Part shown: positions 9,016 through 17,847 of the stretch, piece after piece
Layout: the number at the start of each line of letters is the position of its first letter
Numbering within the stretch: position 1 is the stretch's first letter
Assembly: GCA_017539645.1 (NCBI GenBank)
Contig: JAFYCM010000078.1
Coordinates: 1-38,727 of the forward strand
DNA length: 38,727 bases
Reading direction: 5' to 3'
Source: Bacteroidales bacterium
GTDB taxonomy: Bacteria > Bacteroidota > Bacteroidia > Bacteroidales > Marinilabiliaceae
Position numbers and translations under genes: made by a program
The notes under the pieces: model-generated
The model's input: only the letters and a program-made list of their open reading frames with translations
Databases searched by the model: none
What the model was told of the DNA's origin: nothing

Positions 9016-10437
9016 TTACTCTGAGCGCTGCGAAATAGATTGTAGATTGTCGCAACCGTAGAATACTTCTGGAGAAACGGATAGATGGGCAGGAATGGAG
9101 ACAAACGTCAAATTTGGGCACTCTGCAAAGGCATATTGACCAATCTGTTGGACGCTATCTGGAATATATATTTCACGCAAATCGCACATCGAAAATGCAC
9201 CGTGGCCAATGACCTTCAGATTCTCAGAAAAATTGATTGTCTGCAACTTCTCGCAACCACTAAAAGCTTCATCGCCAATAAATTCGAGTGTATCTGGAAA
9301 TTCTATGGTTTCTATTGAGCTACAATCGGCGTATGCATTGGCTTCGATGGTCGTCAAACCATCAGGAAAATAAGGACTTGGAAGACTATGGCAACCTACG
9401 AATGCGTGATGTTTAATGATAGTTAGATTCTGAGGTAAATCACACTTAATTAGCGAATTACAATTTGTAAAAGCATGACTGCCAATAACTTCTACACAAG
9501 CAGGCAGTATGACTTCTCGCAACGATTTTGCTTTATATGCAAAGCGCTTACTGATGGTAACTATTGTTGATTTTATTATGATTTGTTCTATTGAACTATT
9601 ATACGCAAACGCGCCATCGTCGATAGTTGTGGCAGTCTGCGGAATGGTGATGCTTGTGGCAGAAATGCGTGGTGGACAAGCGATTAGACGTGATAATGAA
9701 GAGGAATAAAGTATGCCATCAATGGTTGTAAAAAAATCGTTATCGCTAAGTGCAAATTCGCGAAGATTTGGACAATTTCTGAATGCATAAGTACCTATAT
9801 CAGAGATAGTTGACGGAATTGTTAGAGACTCCAAATTTTCGCAATCAGCAAAGGCAAAATCGTCTATTTGCACTACCCCATACGGAATTTCAAAACACTG
9901 ATTTACAGCCTTCTGTGGCGCATAAATAAGAGTCAAACCATCGGAAGAATAGAGAATGCCATCAACAGATTTTAGACGTTGGTTTCCTTGCGTAACTATT
10001 ACGTTTCTCAGTGCGCTACAGCCACGAAACATTGAGCCAGATACATATTCGATAGATTTAGGAATAGTAACCGTTTCAAGTTGAGTGCAATAGGCAAATA
10101 GATAATCACCAAAATCTTCTATCGACTCTGGGAATGTAAACGAAGTTATGGCAGTGTGCGCAAATGCATAATTGCCAATATATTGCAGCGTGTCACATAA
10201 AGTAATTTGTGACATATTTATGCAGCCGAAAAAGGCATCATCGCCTATGAACACTACCCCACTCGGTAACACAATATTATTCAGTGACTTACAACCGTAG
10301 AATGCGCCACGACCTATGGTTTGCAGCTGTTTTGGTAGCAGAATCTCGCACAGAGACTCAAAGCCAGCAAAGGCGCCTTCTTCTATCGATGTAATATGAT
10401 CATCGAGGGTAATATGTGTGTCGGAGTTTTCGGGCAT
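9016..10437 (-). CDS. BspA-like leucine-rich repeat (LRR_5) protein
   Basis: About 473 residues made almost entirely of LRR_5 (BspA/TpLRR-type) repeats of roughly 23 residues, with the recurring pattern I-x-x-x-A-F-x-x-C-x-x-L-x-x-I-x-L-P (for example IGRGAFYGCKSLNNIVLP). Two DGILYSS loops interrupt the array around 145 and 240. I prefer the ATG at 10437 (MPENSD), 14 bp after the ybaK stop; a TTG at 10467 would overlap ybaK by 17 bp. No signal peptide or membrane segment is visible, whereas many BspA-type proteins are exported, so this one may be cytoplasmic. It is probably the last gene of the minus-strand run. Function unknown; a protein-interaction surface is the family expectation. Confidence 0.85.
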   Translation of the reverse strand: MPENSDTHITLDDHITSIEEGAFAGFESLCEILLPKQLQTIGRGAFYGCKSLNNIVLPSGVVFIGDDAFFGCINMSQITLCDTLQYIGNYAFAHTAITSFTFPESIEDFGDYLFAYCTQLETVTIPKSIEYVSGSMFRGCSALRNVIVTQGNQRLKSVDGILYSSDGLTLIYAPQKAVNQCFEIPYGVVQIDDFAFADCENLESLTIPSTISDIGTYAFRNCPNLREFALSDNDFFTTIDGILYSSSLSRLIACPPRISATSITIPQTATTIDDGAFAYNSSIEQIIIKSTIVTISKRFAYKAKSLREVILPACVEVIGSHAFTNCNSLIKCDLPQNLTIIKHHAFVGCHSLPSPYFPDGLTTIEANAYADCSSIETIEFPDTLEFIGDEAFSGCEKLQTINFSENLKVIGHGAFSMCDLREIYIPDSVQQIGQYAFAECPNLTFVSIPAHLSVSPEVFYGCDNLQSISQRSE

Positions 10438-10450
10438 AAGTATGCTTATT

Positions 10451-10936
10451 CTATTGATTATCAACAATTAGGTCGGCAATCGTAGCTCTTACGACATGAA
10501 CAAGGTCATTGGAAGACAACTTCAATTGAAGGCCACGCTGACCAGCGCTGATGTAGATATAATCGAAATCGGCAGCCGTTTGATGAATGAAAATCGGGAA
10601 TGGCTTTTTGAGACCAATTGGAGAACAGCCACCACGGATATAACCCGTAGTTGGCAAGAGTTCCTTCATTGCTATCATTTCTGCACTTTTGTTGGCAGAT
10701 ACCTTAGCCGCCTTTTTCAAATCGACTTCACTATCGCCAGGAACAACGCAGACGAAAATGCCATTCTTATCGCCGCGTAAAACGAGCGTTTTGAAGACAC
10801 GCTTTATATCTTCACCAAGTTCAGCAGCCACGTGAATAGCAGATAAATCGCTCTCGTCGAACACGTATGGAATGAGTTCGTAGGCAACTTTCTCCTTGTC
10901 GAGAAGGCGAGCGGCATTAGTCTTATTTATCTTCAT
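10451..10936 (-). CDS. ybaK: YbaK/EbsC-family Cys-tRNA(Pro)-type deacylase
   Basis: Trans-editing hydrolase that clears mischarged Cys-tRNA(Pro), 161 residues, full length for the family. Characteristic segments are VFKTLVLRGD with the conserved lysine, the VCVVPGDSEVDLKKAAK segment, and the GYIRGGCSPIGLKKPFP loop. It lies 21 bp downstream of the MBL-fold gene and just upstream of the LRR protein, all on the minus strand, suggesting co-transcription. ProX- or EbsC-like specificity is possible, but the GGCSPIG loop fits YbaK well. Confidence 0.92.
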   Translation of the reverse strand: MKINKTNAARLLDKEKVAYELIPYVFDESDLSAIHVAAELGEDIKRVFKTLVLRGDKNGIFVCVVPGDSEVDLKKAAKVSANKSAEMIAMKELLPTTGYIRGGCSPIGLKKPFPIFIHQTAADFDYIYISAGQRGLQLKLSSNDLVHVVRATIADLIVDNQ

Positions 10937-10957
10937 AATTATACTTACTATCGGAAA

Positions 10958-11719
10958 CTAACACTCTATTTCAAGGCCATCGTAGCCGAGATATACATTA
11001 GGCGGAAGCGTTGGTTGAACCTCTGCATGAAGCCCAATTTCGTGAGACATGTGCGTGAGATAAGCACACTGAGGCTTGATAGTATTTATAACATCAATAG
11101 CCTGTTTCAGTGTGAAGTGCGACATGTGCTCGTGGTGACGCAATGCGTTAATTATAAGAGTTTTACAACCTTGCAAAAGACCCATTGAAGAATCAGGAAT
11201 GAACGATGCATCGGTTATGTATGCACAATCACCAATTCGATAGCCAAGTATGGGCAATTTGTAGTGAAGTACACGAATAGGAGTAATCTCTATATTGTTG
11301 ATATAGAATCGATTTTCGTCAATTACATTTAGTAATAATTGAGGCACACCAGGGTATTTATTAGCCGTAAACACATAACTAAGATTCTTACGAATTGCGT
11401 CTGCGGTATGATTTTCGGCATAAATAGACACTGAGCAACCCATAGTATAATTAAGTCCACGAACATCGTCCAAACCGCCAACGTGGTCGTAATGCTCGTG
11501 CGTAATTAGAATTCCATCAATTTTGCGACATCGAGAGCGTAGCATCTGCTGACGGAAATCGGGGCCAGCATCCACGAGAAGCGTATTATCGCCAATCTCC
11601 CAAAGAATTGACGAACGAAGCCTTTGATCGTGGCTATCGGAACTTTGGCAGACGCGACAATCGCAACCAATAACGGGCACACCAATAGATGTGCCCGTAC
11701 CAAGGAAGGTTATCTTCAT
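10958..11719 (-). CDS. MBL-fold metallo-hydrolase, PhnP-like
   Basis: Metallo-beta-lactamase-fold phosphodiesterase-type enzyme of 253 residues. The metal motif HxHxDH appears as THEHYDHVGGLDD (about 74-86), with further ligand candidates in VLHYKLPI, YITDAS and LTHMSHEIG. An N-terminal cysteine cluster GCDCRVCQ (about 18-25) resembles the additional zinc site of PhnP-type proteins. The start MKITFLGTGTS is typical of the family. It is 21 bp from the preceding dehydrogenase gene and 21 bp from ybaK. Cyclic phosphate hydrolysis, as by PhnP, is a reasonable guess, but there are no phn genes in view and the substrate remains open. Confidence 0.88.
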   Translation of the reverse strand: MKITFLGTGTSIGVPVIGCDCRVCQSSDSHDQRLRSSILWEIGDNTLLVDAGPDFRQQMLRSRCRKIDGILITHEHYDHVGGLDDVRGLNYTMGCSVSIYAENHTADAIRKNLSYVFTANKYPGVPQLLLNVIDENRFYINNIEITPIRVLHYKLPILGYRIGDCAYITDASFIPDSSMGLLQGCKTLIINALRHHEHMSHFTLKQAIDVINTIKPQCAYLTHMSHEIGLHAEVQPTLPPNVYLGYDGLEIEC

Positions 11720-11740
11720 TTATGACTAAAAATCAGAATA

Positions 11741-12934
11741 TTACAGTTCCAAATCGACGTCGAATTTCTCGTGCCAAGGCAAACCTTGTTCGCCAAGACG
11801 CGCGAGAAACGGATCTGGATCGAAATCTTCGACATTCCAAACGCCCGGCTTCTTCCAGATGCCCTTCATAAACATCTCAGCACCCAATGCGCAAGGAACG
11901 CCAGTAGTATAGCTAACGGCTTGTGTACCAGTCTCTTTGTAGGCGGCTTCGTGGCTACAGTTATTATAAATATAATATGTACGCTCTTTGCCATCCTTTA
12001 TGCCACGGATGCGACAGCCGATAGAGGTGTAACCTTCATAATTCTCGCCAAGTTCGCCCGGATTTGGCAGCACAGCTTTGAGGAACTGAAGCGGAACAAT
12101 CTTTACGCCATTGAAATCGACCTCGTCGATGCGAGCCATGCCAATATCTTGAATAACACGCAAATGCGTTAGATATTCCTGACCAAAAGTCATCCAGAAA
12201 CGAGCGCGTTTGAGCGAAGGGAAATTCTTCACGAGCGATTCGAGCTCCTCATGGAACATAAGATACGACTCGCGTTCGCCAATCTCTGGATAATTAAGAC
12301 CCTTGTGGATTTCTAGAGCACCCGTCTCAATCCATTTGCCATCTTGATAATAGCGACCTTTTTGGGTGATTTCGCGAATATTTATTTCAGGATTGAAGTT
12401 CGTAGCGAAAGCCTTGTGGTGGTTGCCAGCGTTGCAATCGACGATGTCGAGATATTGAATCTCATCGAAGTGATGCTTAGCAGCGTATGCAGTAAAGACG
12501 CTCGTCACACCCGGGTCGAAACCACAACCGAGAATTGCAGTGATGCCGGCATCTTCGAAACGTTTTTTGTAGGCCCACTGCCAGCTGTATTCAAAATGAG
12601 CTACATCTTTAGGCTCATAATTGGCAGTGTCTAAGTATGATGTATGTGTAGCCAAACAAGCCTCCATAATAGTGAGATCTTGATACGGAAGGGCCACATT
12701 TACAACCAAATCGGGCTTAACCTTATTAATCAAGGCTATGAGTTCATCGACATTATCAGCGTCGACTTGCGCTGTTTTTATTATATCGCCGCCAATTTTC
12801 TTGGCTACAGCGTCGCACTTCGATTTTGTGCGACTCGCGAGTGTGATTTCAGTAAAAATTTCTGGCAAAGCTGCCATTTTGTGAGCAACAACAGTACCTA
12901 CACCGCCTGCTCCAATTTGTAATACTTTTCCCAT
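11741..12934 (-). CDS. Saccharopine dehydrogenase family, probable carboxynorspermidine synthase
   Basis: NAD(P)H-dependent reductase of 397 residues. The N-terminal Rossmann motif is QIGAGGVGTVVAHK (about 6-19). The segments DTANYEPKD, ILGCGFDPGVTSVF, DCNAGNHH and NNCSHEAAYKETGTQAVSYTTGVP match what I know of carboxy(nor)spermidine dehydrogenases (CASDH), which condense aspartate semialdehyde with a diamine in the alternative spermidine route. Length also fits that group better than lysine-pathway saccharopine reductases. The partner decarboxylase (nspC) is not in the window. The gene sits 51 bp after the serine hydrolase and 21 bp before the MBL-fold gene on the same strand. Confidence 0.85.
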   Translation of the reverse strand: MGKVLQIGAGGVGTVVAHKMAALPEIFTEITLASRTKSKCDAVAKKIGGDIIKTAQVDADNVDELIALINKVKPDLVVNVALPYQDLTIMEACLATHTSYLDTANYEPKDVAHFEYSWQWAYKKRFEDAGITAILGCGFDPGVTSVFTAYAAKHHFDEIQYLDIVDCNAGNHHKAFATNFNPEINIREITQKGRYYQDGKWIETGALEIHKGLNYPEIGERESYLMFHEELESLVKNFPSLKRARFWMTFGQEYLTHLRVIQDIGMARIDEVDFNGVKIVPLQFLKAVLPNPGELGENYEGYTSIGCRIRGIKDGKERTYYIYNNCSHEAAYKETGTQAVSYTTGVPCALGAEMFMKGIWKKPGVWNVEDFDPDPFLARLGEQGLPWHEKFDVDLEL

Positions 12935-12984
12935 TTTGAGCTATAATTTCAGGTGCAAATCTGACAAAAAAAAACAAGATATTA

Positions 12985-14313
12985 TCATTCAATCTCAACC
13001 AATCCTCTTTTATATGCTTGCCACTGCTCATCGTTTTGCCACAAATCGATGTCGGGCCAATGGTCGATGCTATTTATAAGCGTATCCATCAATCTGCGCA
13101 AGGCAAGGGCAAGGTTCGGGCCGCGCGAAGTATTTAGCAGCACCACAAAGCAGATATTATCTGGTCTACGTTCTATTATGGCAGATGTGGCAGCAAGAGT
13201 TCCCGTTCGATACCAAATGGAATCGCCAATTGTTCCGCGCCAACCAAGTGGATCGAACCCCACTTGACGATGAATCATAGTATCGATAGAGACAGCAGAC
13301 AACTGGTCGGGCACATCATCGAATCCATCGATAGTGAGCGTAAGTTTCAGCAAATCTGTGGCCGAAGCTACCCAACCGCCAGCAGAACCAAGAGTCTGAA
13401 TATCAACGCCTCCGTATGAACGTGGAACGCGAACATCACCATCTGTATAATCGGCAACGCCCGACGTATCTGGCTCATAGTAAACTACCTCGCGTGGTAG
13501 GCAATGCGACTTGTGAGAATAGCCAATCTGCATATCGTAAATACCAAGCGGAGCAAGCACATTGCTACGAACATATGTCTCGTATGGCATAGAAGAGGCC
13601 TTAGCAACCACCTCGCCCAGAATGCCATAACCAAAATTAGAGTAAACCGAAGCCGTTCCTGGCGTAAAATGCATCGACTTATCCTGCATAAAACGAATAA
13701 TAGTATGCATATCAATTGGTAGTTGTTTACCCATCAAGCGCGCAATGGTATGCGACATAAACATCGGGTCGCCATAGCGAGGTAACCAACCGCCAGAGTG
13801 ATTAAGTAGTTGATATACTGTAATATCGCCCATGCGACGGTCCTTATAAGTGAGATACTCATCATTGTTGAGCACACCCACATTACCAAAAACCTTCTGA
13901 TGTAAACAGATGCGATTCTGCTGAATTAGACGCATAATAGCAGTTGCCGTTATCAACTTGGAAACACTCGCAACACGCATTCTGTTATAAGGTTCCATAG
14001 GTACAGAATCGGCCACATTGCTAAATCCATATCCCTTGGCATAGACGAGACGCCCATGGTAACTAATAGCAACTACTGCACCACCTTCTAAGTATTCGTG
14101 GTGAAGGAAACGCTGAATATTATCATCAATTACCTTATATGTAGTATCGTTGTCGGAGTTATGTATGGGCGTAAGAGGTGATTCTGTATTATCTGTGTTA
14201 TTATTTACAGAGACATCACCATTAGTAGACGTAAACCAGCAATAAGCAACATAAACACCAACAACAATAGCAAACGAAACTGATAACTTAACAACAAACC
14301 AATAGTGTTTCAT
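12985..14313 (-). CDS. Beta-lactamase-family serine hydrolase, membrane-anchored
   Basis: Class C/AmpH-like serine hydrolase of 442 residues with one N-terminal membrane segment (about 8-27) that likely anchors the enzyme in the periplasm. The active-site SxxK motif is S116-V-S-K119 in RVASVSKLITA; the second motif is YSN in ASVYSNFGYGILGE; the third is RTGTLAA in place of a KTG/HTG box. Family members act on peptidoglycan peptides, D-amino-acid esters or lipids rather than necessarily on antibiotics. Its ATG overlaps the stop of the upstream DUF4105 gene (ATGA at 14310-14313), so translation is probably coupled and the two products may act together in the envelope. Confidence 0.9.
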   Translation of the reverse strand: MKHYWFVVKLSVSFAIVVGVYVAYCWFTSTNGDVSVNNNTDNTESPLTPIHNSDNDTTYKVIDDNIQRFLHHEYLEGGAVVAISYHGRLVYAKGYGFSNVADSVPMEPYNRMRVASVSKLITATAIMRLIQQNRICLHQKVFGNVGVLNNDEYLTYKDRRMGDITVYQLLNHSGGWLPRYGDPMFMSHTIARLMGKQLPIDMHTIIRFMQDKSMHFTPGTASVYSNFGYGILGEVVAKASSMPYETYVRSNVLAPLGIYDMQIGYSHKSHCLPREVVYYEPDTSGVADYTDGDVRVPRSYGGVDIQTLGSAGGWVASATDLLKLTLTIDGFDDVPDQLSAVSIDTMIHRQVGFDPLGWRGTIGDSIWYRTGTLAATSAIIERRPDNICFVVLLNTSRGPNLALALRRLMDTLINSIDHWPDIDLWQNDEQWQAYKRGLVEIE

Positions 14314-15464
14314 CTGATTCTATTATAAAGACAGATATTTCGTAGAAACAGTGAAATGGAAAAGAGAATTGCCAAAGTAGGTGGTTCTTGAACTCCAAAT
14401 ACGGTTAACATAATAAAGACGACGAAAAACAGAACGTTTCCTGCGATTGACCACATCATCAAATTGTTTCCAACGAGAGATTTTCTACGAATAAGTTCAA
14501 TAACCATTGGTAAGTATAGTAATGATGCCCAAAGAACATTGATATTCATATCCGTCACACTATGGTTGGTAAACAGCCACAAGAACCAAAACAACAATCC
14601 CAATAGAAAGGCAGCGCTAAACAAAATAGAATCGAATAGTTTACATACGATATGTTTACGGAAGCCAATATACGAAACGAATAGTGTAAACAGCAGAATG
14701 AGTAAACCAATAGAAGTTGGTGAACCGATAAAGTTTACACTATTGTCGACATCGCCTTGTTTACTAATAATAGTATGTGAACTCTCAATCAAACCTGCTT
14801 GAAGAAATAGAGAATCTACATACATAGGTAAGTATGCCTTATCGTATAGCGATATTGGGGCATCAGTCTTAGCACCTAAGATCAAATCTATGCCTTGTGC
14901 CGACCACGATTTGGGGCTATTGCAAATATGTAAGAGGTCACGAAATGTTTCATTTGTAACCTTTTTATACATACTTCCGTCAATATTTGCTACCTGAAAA
15001 ACCAAATCTCTGATGCGCGTTGCACAATTGTCGTAGAAGAAGTCATAACGATAGTAGCGATTTTGTGGACGAGCATTCTCAGCAAGAAGCATAAAAAGTC
15101 TGTCGCGCTGTTCGCTGTTGAGTTTCAACTCGCTCTCTACAACTTGTCTATTTTCAGCTTTATAGCTGTATGTAAAACGGCTCATAAACCCCGTAGATAA
15201 CATATAATCGAGGTCTCCACGGACAAATTTTGCTATAAAGAATGGGGTATCGAAATCGAATGTTCCGTAATTGAACACTACATCTATGCCAAGCGAATCA
15301 TCTTTTACACGCAAAGCACTATGGCCAAACGAAGTATACAACTCTTCACCAGATGAGCATGTCAACAATGAAATCGTCGATTTAGACGATAATGCAAATG
15401 TGTTTACCGAAATTGTGTTTACAATAACAGCAAACAAAACTGCCAAGCGATGTTGTAAACTCAT
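14310..15464 (-). CDS. DUF4105/Lnb-type membrane protein, candidate lipoprotein N-acyltransferase
   Basis: A 384-residue protein with a signal-like N-terminus (to about 26), a periplasmic DUF4105 domain (about 30-200) and four or five C-terminal membrane helices (about 250-380). The domain, which I know as the N-terminal periplasmic domain of the Lnb lipoprotein N-acyltransferases, shows its conserved His in TSFGHSALRV (H48) and Cys in FYDNCATRIRD (C147), the expected Cys/His pair of a papain-like active site. It lies 5 bp after pyrD and overlaps the serine hydrolase by four bases. Acylation of lipoproteins is inferred from the domain; the architecture matches. The coding sequence contains many GTTTAC/GTAAAC hexamers. 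Confidence 0.8.
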   Translation of the reverse strand: MSLQHRLAVLFAVIVNTISVNTFALSSKSTISLLTCSSGEELYTSFGHSALRVKDDSLGIDVVFNYGTFDFDTPFFIAKFVRGDLDYMLSTGFMSRFTYSYKAENRQVVESELKLNSEQRDRLFMLLAENARPQNRYYRYDFFYDNCATRIRDLVFQVANIDGSMYKKVTNETFRDLLHICNSPKSWSAQGIDLILGAKTDAPISLYDKAYLPMYVDSLFLQAGLIESSHTIISKQGDVDNSVNFIGSPTSIGLLILLFTLFVSYIGFRKHIVCKLFDSILFSAAFLLGLLFWFLWLFTNHSVTDMNINVLWASLLYLPMVIELIRRKSLVGNNLMMWSIAGNVLFFVVFIMLTVFGVQEPPTLAILFSISLFLRNICLYNRIR

Positions 15465-15469
15465 TATGA

Positions 15470-16381
15470 TTATGCTTGTAAACTACCTATAATTTCTTTT
15501 ACTGATGTAAACTGATGACGAACCATATAATCTTTTATGCCGTCAACAATCTTTATAGTAATAGAAGGATCAATGAAATTGGCTGTACCTATTTGTACTG
15601 CAGAAGCGCCTGCAATTATGAATTCTACAGCATCTGTAGCATTCATAATACCGCCAAGACCGACAATAGGAATCTTTACTGAGTTGTAGACTTGCCAAAC
15701 CATTCGCAACGCAATCGGTTTTACAGCAGCACCAGACAAACCACCTGTAATAGTAGATAATAGTGGTTTACGACGTTCTGCATCGATAGCCATAGAAAGA
15801 ATGGTGTTAATCAACGAAACCGAATCGGCACCAGCAGCTTCCACTGCTTTGGCAATTTCGGCAATACTTGTAACGTTGGGCGAGAGCTTCACCATCAAGT
15901 GTTTCTTGTAAACTTTTCGTACCGCATCTACTACTGCCGAAGCCTGTTCGCAACTTGTTCCGAATGCCATTCCTCCTTGTTTTACGTTAGGACACGAGAT
16001 ATTTAGCTCGATAGCAGGTATATGCTCTAACTCGTTAATTCGCTCAGCGGTAGCCACATAGTCGCTAATAGATGAGCCTGAAACGTTTACAATTACATTG
16101 GTATCGTAGTCTGTCAACTTTGGGTATATGTTTTTACAGAAGTAGTCTACGCCTTTGTTTTGCAAACCAACAGCATTAATCATACCTTGAGGAGTCTCAG
16201 CCAAACGCGGATAATCATTACCCTCACGCGGATTTAGGGTTGTGCCTTTTACTATGAAACCGCCTAAATCCGATAAGTTTATAAAATCCTCATATTCATA
16301 TCCATAGCCAAAAGTACCAGACGCTGTAAGCACTGGATTTTTTAGCTTCAATCCGTTTATATCTACGCTTAGATCTACCAT
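15470..16381 (-). CDS. pyrD: Dihydroorotate dehydrogenase B, catalytic subunit
   Basis: Class 1B dihydroorotate dehydrogenase, 303 residues, which oxidises dihydroorotate to orotate in pyrimidine synthesis and passes electrons to PyrK. Visible motifs: [13 protein letters not shown], the lysine in [28 protein letters not shown] carrying the catalytic cysteine C130, VKLSPNV, and the FMN phosphate-binding [20 protein letters not shown]. It overlaps pyrK by 7 bp, the usual pyrK-pyrD arrangement, and the DUF4105 gene starts 5 bp after its stop. It holds five of the GTTTAC-type hexamers, including two at its 3' end. Confidence 0.96.
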   Translation of the reverse strand: MVDLSVDINGLKLKNPVLTASGTFGYGYEYEDFINLSDLGGFIVKGTTLNPREGNDYPRLAETPQGMINAVGLQNKGVDYFCKNIYPKLTDYDTNVIVNVSGSSISDYVATAERINELEHIPAIELNISCPNVKQGGMAFGTSCEQASAVVDAVRKVYKKHLMVKLSPNVTSIAEIAKAVEAAGADSVSLINTILSMAIDAERRKPLLSTITGGLSGAAVKPIALRMVWQVYNSVKIPIVGLGGIMNATDAVEFIIAGASAVQIGTANFIDPSITIKIVDGIKDYMVRHQFTSVKEIIGSLQA

Positions 16382-17148
16382 TCTAATTGATTTATATTGA
16401 AAACTGGGCCTTCAGAACAAACGCACCGATGACCTTCTGTTGTTTTAGTTACGCAGCAGAGGCAAACACCAATGCCACAAGCCATTTTATTCTCGAGAGA
16501 GACTTCACATTGTACGTTAACAGTCTGGCAAGCCTTGCCTACAGCCTTCATCATTGGCGTTGGCCCACAAACCATAACAGCGTCAAAATCAGTGAGATGA
16601 TTCATAATATCATGGTTCGTAACCATTCCTTTGGTACCAACCGAACCATTCTCTGTGGTTATGTTTACTTTGCCAACTTGCTCAAAATCAGCAATACAAA
16701 GTAAACCTTCGGCATCGCGAGCGCCAAAGAGGTACTCAACATTTACACCTTTACTCTTCAATACTTTACCTAAGTATAAAAGAGGAGCAGTACCAACGCC
16801 GCCACCAACGAGCAAAACTTTTCTGTATTGAGTGTCAGTTGTAAATCCATTTCCAAGTGGGTAAACAACGTTTACAGTGTCACCAACATGTAGTTTACTG
16901 AGTAAATTAGTGCCATTGCCAACGTTTTTTACAAGTAAACTAACAATATTATCACTATAGTTTACATCATGAATGGAAATAGGACGGCGTAAAAATGTAT
17001 GAGCAGTATCAGGTATTTGAACCTCGACGAACTGCCCTGCATTAATCTGCGGAAGTTTACTTGGATGCTGTATAACTAACCTAAAAAAGCCAACACCAAT
17101 AGGACTATTCTCTACTATTGTAAAGTCGGTAATAAAGCGTTTCAACAT
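16375..17148 (-). CDS. pyrK: Dihydroorotate dehydrogenase B, electron-transfer subunit
   Basis: FAD/[2Fe-2S] subunit of 257 residues that links PyrD to NAD+. The FAD-binding domain has RRPISIHDV (about 55), the NAD-binding part has [17 protein letters not shown], and the C-terminal cluster motif has C224, C229, C232 and a fourth Cys at 242 or 244 within [10 protein letters not shown]...CVCSEGPVF. It overlaps pyrD by 7 bp. A perfect -7 box (TATATTTG, minus strand) lies 30 bp upstream of the ATG, so this is probably the first gene of the pyrK-pyrD-DUF4105-hydrolase unit. Eight of the GTTTAC-type hexamers lie in its sequence. Confidence 0.95.
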   Translation of the reverse strand: MLKRFITDFTIVENSPIGVGFFRLVIQHPSKLPQINAGQFVEVQIPDTAHTFLRRPISIHDVNYSDNIVSLLVKNVGNGTNLLSKLHVGDTVNVVYPLGNGFTTDTQYRKVLLVGGGVGTAPLLYLGKVLKSKGVNVEYLFGARDAEGLLCIADFEQVGKVNITTENGSVGTKGMVTNHDIMNHLTDFDAVMVCGPTPMMKAVGKACQTVNVQCEVSLENKMACGIGVCLCCVTKTTEGHRCVCSEGPVFNINQLEW

Positions 17149-17177
17149 ATATTTTGGTTATATTTTGCTATTACGCA

Positions 17178-17185
17178 CAAATATA
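17178..17185 (-). promoter_or_regulatory. Candidate -7 promoter box of the pyrK operon
   Basis: On the minus strand TATATTTG matches TAnnTTTG exactly and is 30 bp from the pyrK ATG. The -33 element is not obvious. Confidence 0.5.
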
Positions 17186-17238
17186 ACTGCATTGTCTAAT
17201 ATAAACTCATTGTTTTTGTTGCTTAGTAAAGAACACTG

Positions 17239-17269
17239 CTATTATCACCTAATTATCATGTGATAATAG
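17239..17269. promoter_or_regulatory. Perfect 10-bp inverted repeat between HTH gene and pyrK
   Basis: CTATTATCAC (17239-17248) and GTGATAATAG (17260-17269) flank an 11-nt spacer, 6 bp beyond the stop of the HTH gene and about 90 bp upstream of pyrK. It lacks a T-run on the minus strand, so an operator or mRNA-stabilising stem is as likely as a terminator. Confidence 0.5.
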
Positions 17270-17274
17270 ATGTA

Positions 17275-17847
17275 CTATTTATCGGTTGACTTTGGTAAGT
17301 ATTGACTAAATGTGCCATCGTTGTAGAATATCACAATGCGCTCTATAGCAGCAACTGGCTTCTCTACGCTTTTAGGGTCGATAGCTATGTATTTAGCTGC
17401 AAACTCAGCAGCATTGTCCGTTTCCTGATTTATAGAGCTGTTTTTTACAGTTGTGTATGGTTTTTCATCCTTATTACGGTTTACAGATGTACGTGTCTTT
17501 GGTAATGTGCTTATCGGCTTTTCTGAATTTACATCAACCTCTTCTGTGTTTACATTGTTTGCTTTTACTACTTCAGGTTTACTCAAATTACTAAACAGAG
17601 AAGGAGTCCCATCATGTAAACTGTCATCGGCAATAGTCATGTTACCAATGCCATTTACAAACCAATCACGACTGACATTGGGAAATGCCTCGAGAATCTT
17701 TTCGATTGTCTCTTCGCTAAAATGACCGCCACGGCCATTGGCTGACGTTATATGCGAGATAGTTGCTTTGGAAATGCCACAGCGTTGCGCAAAGTCCGAT
17801 TTACTTATAGCATAGTGCTGTAAAAGTTCATTTAGACGATCCTTCAT
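17275..17847 (-). CDS. Cro/CI-type helix-turn-helix regulator
   Basis: A 190-residue DNA-binding protein. An XRE/CI-like helix-turn-helix occupies about residues 4-62 (LNELLQHYAISKSDFAQRCG, then ISKATISHITSANGRGGHFS) followed by WFVNGIGNM, a common continuation in Bacteroidota regulators. A polar, probably disordered linker (about 75-155) leads to a short hydrophobic C-terminal block, IERIVIFYNDGTFSQYLP, of unknown role. ATG 17847 is chosen because the HTH begins immediately after it; upstream in-frame codons run through AT-rich, low-complexity sequence. Six GTTTAC-type sites lie within 150 bp upstream, and one (17884) overlaps a promoter-like ACTTTG. Self-binding to that motif is my inference. 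Confidence 0.8.
   Translation of the reverse strand: MKDRLNELLQHYAISKSDFAQRCGISKATISHITSANGRGGHFSEETIEKILEAFPNVSRDWFVNGIGNMTIADDSLHDGTPSLFSNLSKPEVVKANNVNTEEVDVNSEKPISTLPKTRTSVNRNKDEKPYTTVKNSSINQETDNAAEFAAKYIAIDPKSVEKPVAAIERIVIFYNDGTFSQYLPKSTDK

Noticed and set aside
12985-14313. Antibiotic-resistance beta-lactamase
   Set aside because: The third motif is RTG with a membrane anchor and envelope-gene coupling; class C-like family members mostly act on cell-envelope substrates, so no resistance call is made.
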